Shown piece after piece: positions 6,416 through 10,471 of a stretch of 10,514 nucleotides of DNA. The translations under genes and the position numbers were made by a program. The DNA is taken from the NCBI GenBank assembly GCA_030607715.1, contig JAUWJM010000049.1:1-10514 (forward strand), in the 5' to 3' direction. The notes under the pieces were generated by a model that was given only the letters and a program-made list of their open reading frames with translations, was not told the origin of the DNA and ran no database searches. This DNA is from Candidatus Aerophobota bacterium (GTDB lineage Bacteria; Aerophobota; Aerophobia; Aerophobales; B3-G15). Each line of letters opens with the position of its first letter. The stretch's first letter is position 1.

Positions 6416-7672
6416 TTGGAATATGATGTTAAAAATCTAAAGTTAGCTCATCAGGGTAAAGCTAAAGTTGAATGGGCCGGATCAAAGATGAAGGTGCTGC
6501 ATCTAATTGAGGAAAGATTCTTCCAAGAAAAACAACTAAAAGGGATAAGAATTAGTGCTTGCCTTCATGTAACTTCAGAGACAGCTAATCTGGTAAATAC
6601 TTTAAAAAAAGCAGGGGCCAGGGTAAGGTTATGTGCCTCTAACCCTCTTTCCACTCAGGAAGATGTTGCTGCCTCACTGGTTAAAGATTATCTAATAGAA
6701 GTTTTTTCTGTAAGATGAGAAAAGAGAGATACCTATTATGATCATATTTACTAGGTTTTATATTTACATCCTCATATTACATTGGATGTTTGAGCAGACC
6801 TGGTTTCTACTATCCACTCTGAAAGGAAAGATTTAACCAGGGAAATTCTGGGAGGAACAGAAGAAACTACTACCGGGGTAATTAGATTAAGAAGTTTAGC
6901 CAAAGAAGGAAAATTGAAATATCCCATTATTGCTGTAAATGATGCTAACACCAAACATCTATTTGATAATAGATATGGAACAGGTCAGTCTACAATTGAT
7001 GGAATTCTAAGGGCAACCAATACTCTTTTAGCGGGCTCTAATTTTGTGATTTGTGGATATGGTTGGTGTGGAAAAGGAATAGCTATGAGAGCCAAGGGAA
7101 TGGGAGCCCGTGTTATAGTCTGCGAAATAGACCCCTTAAGAGCTTTAGAGGCAGTTATGGATGGCTATCAGGTGATGAAACTGGAACAAGCCTCACCTAC
7201 AGGAGATATCTTTGTTACCACCACCGGAGATAGGGATGTAATTTCTAAAAAGCACTTTCTTAAAATGAAAGATGGGGCTATAGTGGCTAATGCTGGCCAT
7301 TTTAATGTGGAGATTAATCTAAAAGACCTTAACAGTTTAAGCAAGGGAAAAACAAAGCTAAGAGGTGTTATAGAACAATTTCAACTGGAAAATGGTAAAA
7401 GGATAAATTTATTGGGGGAGGGCAGGCTAATTAACTTAGCCGCTGGCGAAGGACATCCATCTATGGTGATGGATATGAGCTTTTCCAATCAAGCACTTTG
7501 TTGTGAATATATATCCCGGGAAGGGGGGAACTTAGAAAAAAAGGTTCACAAAGTGCCATCCTCAATTGATAAAAAAATAGCTGAATTAAAATTAAGTAGT
7601 ATGGGAATTAGCATTGATGAGTTAACAGAGAAACAGAAGGAGTATCTTTCTTCTTGGAAAATAGGAACATAA
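6416..7672 (+). pseudogene. ahcY: S-adenosylhomocysteine hydrolase, interrupted by three in-frame stop codons
   Basis: AhcY uses bound NAD+ to split S-adenosylhomocysteine into adenosine and homocysteine in the activated-methyl cycle. The single frame is 418 codons, normal for the short (archaeal/Thermotoga-like) form, and starts at TTG 6416 after GGAG (6405-6408). The N-terminal part runs from YDVKNLKLA to VKDYLIEVFSVR (codons 2-100). The frame then meets TGA (6716), TAG (6752) and TGA (6791), yet between and after them it still reads as Ahc[37 protein letters not shown]. Later motifs are intact: catalytic Lys and Asp in [11 protein letters not shown] (codons 176-185), the Rossmann motif GYGWCGKG (214-221) and the C-terminal YLSSWKIGT. 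There is no frameshift. The Asp that binds substrate (Asp131 of the human enzyme) is Val here, next to the third stop. An inactive gene or a sequence error is likelier than recoding. Confidence 0.93.
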
Positions 7673-7675
7673 ACC

Positions 7676-7700
7676 CTGTTAGATGCTTACCATCTAACAG
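7676..7700 (+). promoter_or_regulatory. Perfect 10-bp hairpin in the rplU leader
   Basis: CTGTTAGATG (7676-7685), loop CTTAC, CATCTAACAG (7691-7700). It starts 4 bases after the ahcY stop and ends 5 bases before the AGGAG of rplU. No T-tract follows, so it is more likely a leader or RNA-processing structure than a terminator. No rplU promoter was seen, so rplU may be co-transcribed with ahcY. Confidence 0.7.
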
Positions 7701-7718
7701 TATAAAGGAGATTTTTCA

Positions 7719-8045
7719 ATGATGGCGATAATAGAGACAGGAGGGAAACAATACAAGGTAAATCCAGGCTCTGTAATAAAGGTGGAAAAATTAGATATAG
7801 AAGACGGAAAAGAGTTAGTATTGGATAAAGTGTTAATGGTAAAAGAGGATGATGAGGTTATCTTTGGTAATCCCTTAGTAGATGGAGCTAAAGTAACGGC
7901 TGAGGTATTAGGACAGGGCAAGTCTAAGAAAATTATAGTTTATAAATTTAAGAAACGTAAGAACTATCACCGCAAGTATGGACATCGTCAACTCTTCACA
8001 CAATTGAAGATAAAGGAAATCCAATGCCAAGAAAAGGGAGGCTAA
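7719..8045 (+). CDS. rplU: 50S ribosomal protein L21 (bL21)
   Basis: bL21 binds 23S rRNA in the large ribosomal subunit. The 108-residue product opens MMAIIETGGKQYKV, matching the family's MYAIIETGGKQYKV, which supports the first of two ATG codons; AGGAG at 7706-7710 gives 8-base spacing. The family signature is present near the C-terminus as KKRKNYHRKYGHRQLFT. After LKIKEIQ the protein has a short unusual tail (CQEKGG) where the family normally stops a few residues after this point. The tail and the TAA stop (8043-8045) lie inside a palindrome (8036-8053). rpmA (bL27), the usual next gene, is missing, as is obg. The gene should be functional. Confidence 0.96.
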   Translation: MMAIIETGGKQYKVNPGSVIKVEKLDIEDGKELVLDKVLMVKEDDEVIFGNPLVDGAKVTAEVLGQGKSKKIIVYKFKKRKNYHRKYGHRQLFTQLKIKEIQCQEKGG

Positions 8046-8057
8046 AGCCTCCCCTAC
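8036..8057 (-). repeat. REP-like unit overlapping the rplU stop
   Basis: GGGAGGCT (8036-8043), AA, AGCCTCCC (8046-8053), then CTAC at 8054-8057, which is a GTAG foot on the minus strand. Apex CTTTAG on the minus strand. Its minus-strand form (GTAG, then GGG-stem) matches the unit at 9318-9339 in everything except compensating stem bases. The rplU TAA straddles the end of its left arm and its loop. Confidence 0.85.
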
Positions 8058-8084
8058 CCGATAAAATACGGATCTCTTCTACGA

Positions 8085-8107
8085 GTGAGGGCGACTTTAG
8101 TCGCCCT
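8085..8107 (+). repeat. REP-like hairpin GGGCGACT/AGTCGCCC, degenerate foot
   Basis: AGGGCGACT (8088-8096), TT, AGTCGCCCT (8099-8107): a perfect 9-bp stem with apex CTTTAG. The foot is GTGA (8085-8088) rather than GTAG. It is tail-to-tail with the unit at 8036-8057 and shares its stem with the unit at 9318-9339. No T-tract follows, so it is not a standard terminator. Confidence 0.8.
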
Positions 8108-8133
8108 TGATAATTTATAAATCCCTATATATT
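8107..8133 (+). promoter_or_regulatory. Possible promoter of the Phd/RelE module
   Basis: TTGATA (8107-8112) and TATATT (8128-8133) with a 15-base spacer, shorter than ideal. The position, 42 bases before the antitoxin start, is reasonable. The evidence is weak. Confidence 0.3.
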
Positions 8134-8174
8134 CAAGAGAAAAATTAGAAGTTATGAAAAAAGAGGTGAATTAA

Positions 8175-8384
8175 ATGAGCATAGTAGACAGAAAAAAAAT
8201 TGAATATATTTATAGTGGAGACAAAGTAAAGGGGGTTATAATAGATATAGATACTTTTAATCGGATGATGGAATTGTTAGAAGATATGGAAGACATTCAA
8301 GATTTCAAAAAATTATATGGAGAAGAAGTTATCCCTTACGAGGAATATAGAAAGAAAAGAGGGAATGTACGAAGTAGAAATTAA
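8175..8384 (+). CDS. Phd/YefM-like antitoxin of a type II toxin-antitoxin system
   Basis: A 69-residue acidic protein with an N-terminal strand-rich part (IEYIYSGDKVKGVIIDIDTFNRM, residues 9-31), typical of short Phd/YefM-type antitoxins. A helical acidic middle (LLEDMEDIQDFKKL, 34-47) and a basic tail follow, which would wrap and neutralise the toxin. GAGGTGA at 8163-8169 lies 5 bases before ATG 8175. Its 3' end overlaps the toxin start by 20 bases, and the order antitoxin then toxin is standard. Assignment rests on size, local motif style and the RelE-like neighbour. Antitoxin plus toxin would be expected to repress the operon; no clear operator was identified. Confidence 0.8.
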   Translation: MSIVDRKKIEYIYSGDKVKGVIIDIDTFNRMMELLEDMEDIQDFKKLYGEEVIPYEEYRKKRGNVRSRN

Positions 8385-8619
8385 GAAAACAGCTCAAAAA
8401 GATTTAGATAAACTTGACGAGAGAACATTTGGAAGAATAGATGTTATTATTCAGAATTTAAAGGATAATCCATTTCCTGTTAAGGCAAAGAAACTTACCG
8501 GAAGAGAAAATGAATGGCGAATAAGAACAGGCAACTATCGTATTCTTTACTATATCGACAAAAAAAGAAAAGTAATAACTATTTTTCGAGTAAAACATAG
8601 ACGTGAAGTGTATTATTAA
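8365..8619 (+). CDS. RelE/ParE-superfamily toxin (RelE-like mRNA interferase)
   Basis: RelE-type toxins cut mRNA in the ribosome A site. The 84-residue product has the fold signature: N-terminal strand YEVEIKKTAQKDLDKL, a helical hairpin (about 10-35), then KKLTGRENEWRIRTGNYRILYYI (42-64), and a C-terminal strand ending VKHRREVYY. Basic residues Lys42/Lys43, Arg52, Arg54, Arg59 and Arg79/Arg80 and the terminal tyrosines are where RelE keeps catalytic residues, favouring RelE over ParE. ATG 8365 is chosen over ATG 8317 because the homology begins at MYEVEI and the overlap with the antitoxin is then a normal 20 bases, preceded by a purine-rich GAGGG. The gene appears complete. Confidence 0.9.
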   Translation: MYEVEIKKTAQKDLDKLDERTFGRIDVIIQNLKDNPFPVKAKKLTGRENEWRIRTGNYRILYYIDKKRKVITIFRVKHRREVYY

Positions 8620-8697
8620 AAATTATTTAATTAGTGCAATTTTAGTGCGAACTTGGAGCTTTATTTCTTTACCAAGTAATCAAACTTCTAATCCACA

Positions 8698-8724
8698 AGT
8701 AAAATTATCTAAGATAATTTTACT
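8698..8724. repeat. Perfect AT-rich 27-base palindrome abutting tRNA-Ser
   Basis: AGTAAAATTATCT (8698-8710), a central A, then the exact reverse complement AGATAATTTTACT (8712-8724). The right arm ends at the base before the first tRNA nucleotide (8725). It could be an operator, an RNA-processing hairpin at the 5' end of the pre-tRNA, or a terminator for the toxin gene; the sequence does not decide. Confidence 0.85.
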
Positions 8725-8815
8725 GGAGAGGTGGCTGAGCGGCTGAAAGCGGTTGATTCGAAATCAACTGATCGCCTTAAAAGGTGCTCCGTGGGTTCAA
8801 ATCCCACCCTCTCCG
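8725..8815 (+). tRNA. tRNA-Ser (anticodon CGA, reads UCG)
   Basis: The acceptor stem GGAGAGG (8725-8731) pairs with CCTCTCC (8808-8814), followed by discriminator G (8815). The anticodon arm is GTTGA, loop TTCGAAA, TCAAC, with anticodon CGA at 8759-8761. A long variable arm (about 8769-8790) is typical of class II tRNA-Ser. The T arm is GTGGG, TTCAAAT, CCCAC (8791-8807). The D arm contains the expected GCTGAGCGGC. CCA is not encoded here: TTTTT follows directly. The last 17 bases recur at 8967-8983, where CCA does follow. Confidence 0.97.
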
Positions 8816-8983
8816 TTTTTAATTTGTGGGATTTGAAGCCGAGCCGATGAGCATCCTGTGGATGAGGAGTGAGCGAAGCGAACAATGTAGTGCAGACCTT
8901 TAGATCTGCCTAATGTTAGCAGGTTTCGGAGGAGGAGCGAAGCGATGGGGGTGTTCTCCCCCGAAGAAATCCCACCCTCTCCG
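8816..8983. mobile_element. Small insertion at the tRNA-Ser 3' end, bounded by a 17-base direct repeat
   Basis: AAATCCCACCCTCTCCG occurs at 8799-8815 (tRNA 3' end) and at 8967-8983, 168 bases apart. CCA follows the distal copy, so removing one unit would give a tRNA gene with encoded CCA. The insert has no gene. It contains GTGGGATTT (8826-8834), which is the inverse of AAATCCCAC (8967-8975) and could be a terminal inverted repeat. It also has a REP unit (8887-8909), a direct repeat around GCGAAGCGA (8864-8881 and 8932-8945), and a GGGGG/CCCCC hairpin (8947-8962). It could be a deleted remnant of a tRNA-integrating element or a MITE-like insertion. Confidence 0.55.
8887..8909 (+). repeat. REP-like unit inside the tRNA-Ser insertion
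   Basis: GTAG (8887-8890), then GCAGACCT (8892-8899), TT, AGATCTGC (8902-8909). The stem has one C-A mismatch and apex CTTTAG. It aligns closely with the minus strand of the unit at 2280-2301, including the preceding AAT. Confidence 0.75.
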
Positions 8984-9016
8984 CCATAGTTATCTAAAAC
9001 TTTTTTCTTTTCTGTT

Positions 9017-9050
9017 ATTGCGAGCCTACCGAAGGCAGGTGCGGCAATCT
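9017..9050. repeat. Small element with ATTGC/GCAAT ends, copy 1
   Basis: It begins ATTGCGAG (9017-9024) and ends GGCAATCT (9043-9050), so the ends ATTGC and GCAAT are inverted repeats. Inside, GCC and GGC can pair. A second, degraded copy follows at 9149-9210. Confidence 0.5.
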
Positions 9051-9097
9051 CAATTTTTTTTCTAAAATAAAATTGCCCTAATGTCATTAAAAGAGGA

Positions 9098-9120
9098 GTA
9101 GCCGCAGGCTAAAACCTGCG
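9098..9120 (+). repeat. REP-like unit GTAG plus CGCAGG/CCTGCG hairpin
   Basis: GTAG at 9098-9101, then CGCAGG (9103-9108), CTAAAA, CCTGCG (9115-9120). The stem is perfect. The apex is the CTAAAG type with one change. Confidence 0.75.
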
Positions 9121-9148
9121 AGAATGGCAAAAGAGCAAGGAGAATGTC

Positions 9149-9210
9149 ATTGCAAGAGACAAAATCCCGAAACAATCCCTTGTCTATCTTTAACCTGAAT
9201 TCGGCAATCT
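9149..9210. repeat. Small element with ATTGC/GCAAT ends, copy 2 (degraded)
   Basis: It begins ATTGCAAG (9149) and ends GGCAATCT (9203-9210), the same ends as the element at 9017-9050, with a longer and different interior containing GACAA/TTGTC. Confidence 0.35.
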
Positions 9211-9317
9211 AAATAATTCCACCAAATTTATCTTGGAACATTGCTTTGAGTTTAGCTTTCGCAAAAGTTAAGTTTTTCAGAAAACTTTTCTTATGAGCAA
9301 AAAATACTTCCCGTTGG

Positions 9318-9339
9318 GTAGGGGCGACTTCAGTCGCCC
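9318..9339 (+). repeat. REP-like unit GTAG plus GGGCGACT/AGTCGCCC hairpin
   Basis: GTAG (9318-9321), then GGGCGACT (9322-9329), TC, AGTCGCCC (9332-9339). The stem is perfect and the apex is CTTCAG. It shares its stem with 8088-8107 and its flank (GGGTAGGGG) with the minus strand of 8036-8060. Confidence 0.85.
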
Positions 9340-9384
9340 TCTGTAAAGTAAAGATTAAAAGCTACTGACAGGCTAAATGTCCCC

Positions 9385-9426
9385 CTTCCTTTAATCCCCT
9401 CCCACACCAGGGGGGATTAAAGGAAG
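9385..9426. repeat. Perfect 15-bp hairpin with 12-base loop
   Basis: CTTCCTTTAATCCCC (9385-9399) and its exact reverse complement (9412-9426) flank a C/A-rich loop. It lacks the GTAG foot and CTTYAG apex, so it belongs to a different repeat class, possibly a miniature element. No T-tract follows. Confidence 0.8.
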
Positions 9427-9503
9427 CTGATGCTGGCCTTCCCTGCCCAAGTGAAGAGTTTTACCAGTTTACCGAATCTGGGTTAATCTAAACAAAACGA
9501 AAT

Positions 9504-9531
9504 TTGACAAAATGTTTATTTTTATTAAGAT
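9504..9531 (+). promoter_or_regulatory. Promoter of the RHH/PIN toxin-antitoxin operon
   Basis: Perfect -35 TTGACA (9504-9509), a 16-base spacer and TAAGAT (9526-9531, 4 of 6 consensus bases). The -10 lies inside the dyad at 9517-9543. Confidence 0.6.
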
Positions 9532-9543
9532 TTAATAAAAATA
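9517..9543. promoter_or_regulatory. Operator-like dyad over the -10 of the RHH/PIN operon
   Basis: TATTTTTATTAA (9517-9528), GAT, TTAATAAAAATA (9532-9543): perfect 12-base arms with a 3-base centre. It lies 23 bases before the antitoxin ATG. RHH antitoxins commonly autorepress by binding such dyads, so this is the probable operator. Confidence 0.65.
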
Positions 9544-9565
9544 GAGGAATTAAAGGAAAGGTAAA

Positions 9566-9805
9566 ATGCCATCAAAAGTAAAAGTAATGAGTCTATCCCT
9601 GCCTCGAGAGATGGCAGAGGAGATTGAGGAAAGAGCAAGAAAAGAAGGAAAAATGAAAAGTGAATTTTTAAGAGAAGCTATAAGACAGTATTTAGAAAGA
9701 GAAAAATGGCAGGAGTTGCAGAAAGAATTTAGCCTTCGTGCACAGACATTGGGAATTAACACAGAAGAGGACATTGAAAAAATCATAGATGAGTTGCGCA
9801 AGTGA
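9566..9805 (+). CDS. Ribbon-helix-helix (CopG/MetJ-type) antitoxin
   Basis: This DNA-binding antitoxin is expected to dimerise, repress its own operon and neutralise the PIN toxin. The 79-residue product has an RHH core: strand KVKVMSLSLP (4-13), helix EMAEEIEERARKE (15-27), a turn at Gly28, and helix SEFLREAIRQYLERE (32-46). The charged C-terminal tail (47-79) would contact the toxin. AAAGGAAAGG (9553-9562 region) supports ATG 9566. Its TGA overlaps the GTG start of the toxin by four bases. Upstream are a TTGACA promoter and a 27-base dyad. Confidence 0.92.
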   Translation: MPSKVKVMSLSLPREMAEEIEERARKEGKMKSEFLREAIRQYLEREKWQELQKEFSLRAQTLGINTEEDIEKIIDELRK

Positions 9806-10212
9806 GGATAGTCTGTGACACCAATATTTTCATATCTGCTCTTAGATTTGGAGGGAACCCGGATAAAATCATAAAGCTTGCAAGAGAAGGTGATGTTGAA
9901 TTGATAACCTCGCCATTCATTCTTAATGAATTTGAAAGAGTTCTTATGCAAAAATTTTATTACAGAAAAGAAGAAGCAAAAGCTTTTAGAGAAAGTATAG
10001 AAAAAATTTGCTTTTTAGTAAATCCGACCACTCAAGTTTCTACAATTAAGAAAAAAAAGGATGATAATCATATTTTAGAATGTGCCCTGGAGGCAAAGGC
10101 CGATTATATTATAACAGGGGATGCAAAACATATCCTGCCTCTTAAAAATTTTCAGGGAATTAAAATTGTAACTGTAGTTCAGTTCTTGAGGAAGCTTGAG
10201 AGAAAAGAATAA
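9802..10212 (+). CDS. PIN-domain ribonuclease toxin (COG1569/TIGR00305 type)
   Basis: PIN toxins are Mg2+-dependent endoribonucleases. The 136-residue protein is a complete PIN domain: Asp6 in MRIVCDTN, Glu43 in SPFILNEFERVL, an Asp pair at 87-88 in KKDDNHILECAL, and Asp107 in YIITGDAKHIL, giving the acidic metal-binding set. The C-terminal segment IKIVTVVQFL is the usual final strand and helix. The start is GTG 9802, overlapping the antitoxin stop (GTGA), which implies translational coupling. Homology begins at this Met, so no longer form is needed. No sign of truncation. Confidence 0.93.
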   Translation: MRIVCDTNIFISALRFGGNPDKIIKLAREGDVELITSPFILNEFERVLMQKFYYRKEEAKAFRESIEKICFLVNPTTQVSTIKKKKDDNHILECALEAKADYIITGDAKHILPLKNFQGIKIVTVVQFLRKLERKE

Positions 10213-10442
10213 GTTTTTGTCTTTTAATCCCATCATTTAAATCTACACTTTCAATAAGGATGGTGAATAAATGGCTGGAAGAAGGCGAAGCGATATTAAA
10301 TTGAAGGATAGAATGCCTACTATTAAGGAAGATAAATGAATACAAAGATTACTAAAGTGGGAAATATTATCTCTTTATTCTATAATCTCTTTTATATTTT
10401 TTCTTAGAAAAGCGTGCAATATTACTGTAACCAAATTTACTT
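10213..10442. other. Mostly empty intergenic stretch with two tiny overlapping ORFs
   Basis: An ORF of 22 codons (ATG 10271, TGA 10337-10339) with AAGGA at 10256-10260 overlaps by ATGA a second of 23 codons (ATG 10336, TAG 10405-10407). The first is basic (MAGRRRSDIKLK...). I recognise neither; they may be chance or remnants. Nothing else is seen. Confidence 0.3.
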
Positions 10443-10471
10443 TTGACAATGCAGGTAGCATATTCTATAAT
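10443..10471 (+). promoter_or_regulatory. Perfect consensus sigma-70-type promoter reading out of the window
   Basis: TTGACA (10443-10448), a 17-base spacer and TATAAT (10466-10471). Both hexamers and the spacing are ideal. Transcription would start near 10478 and leave the window; the target gene or RNA lies beyond 10514. Confidence 0.85.

Larger units (their letters stand above)
8984..9503. other. Gene-free, repeat-rich stretch
   Basis: No convincing coding sequence on either strand. It holds two elements with ATTGC...GGCAATCT ends (9017-9050 and 9149-9210), two REP units (9098-9120 and 9318-9339), a weak AAGTTTT/AAAACTT hairpin (9270-9287) and a long hairpin (9385-9426). These are listed separately where they are clear. 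Confidence 0.7.

Noticed and set aside
6716..6793. TGA read as glycine (the Gracilibacteria/SR1 genetic code), which would explain the two TGA codons in ahcY
   Set aside because: The NfeD, slipin, response regulator, binding protein, kinase and rplU genes are full length and use no internal TGA despite many Gly codons. TGA ends the NfeD gene and the RHH antitoxin at normal family positions. One ahcY stop is TAG.
6716..6793. Selenocysteine or pyrrolysine insertion at the ahcY stops
   Set aside because: AhcY has no known Sec or Pyl sites, the family residues there are typically Gly and Lys, and two different stop codons are involved.
8036..8107. Terminator after rplU
   Set aside because: Neither hairpin is followed by a T run; both belong to the repeat family.
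8317..8364. Longer N-terminus for the RelE-like toxin
   Set aside because: The extra 16 residues are outside the family homology and overlap the antitoxin out of frame; ATG 8365 fits better.
8797..9087. A 96-codon minus-strand frame over the tRNA 3' end and insertion
   Set aside because: It is antisense to the tRNA and made of repeat sequence, with no protein-like features.
8984..9503. A CRISPR array in the repeat-rich stretch
   Set aside because: The repeats are palindromic, of several types and irregularly spaced; there is no constant direct repeat with unique spacers and no cas gene.
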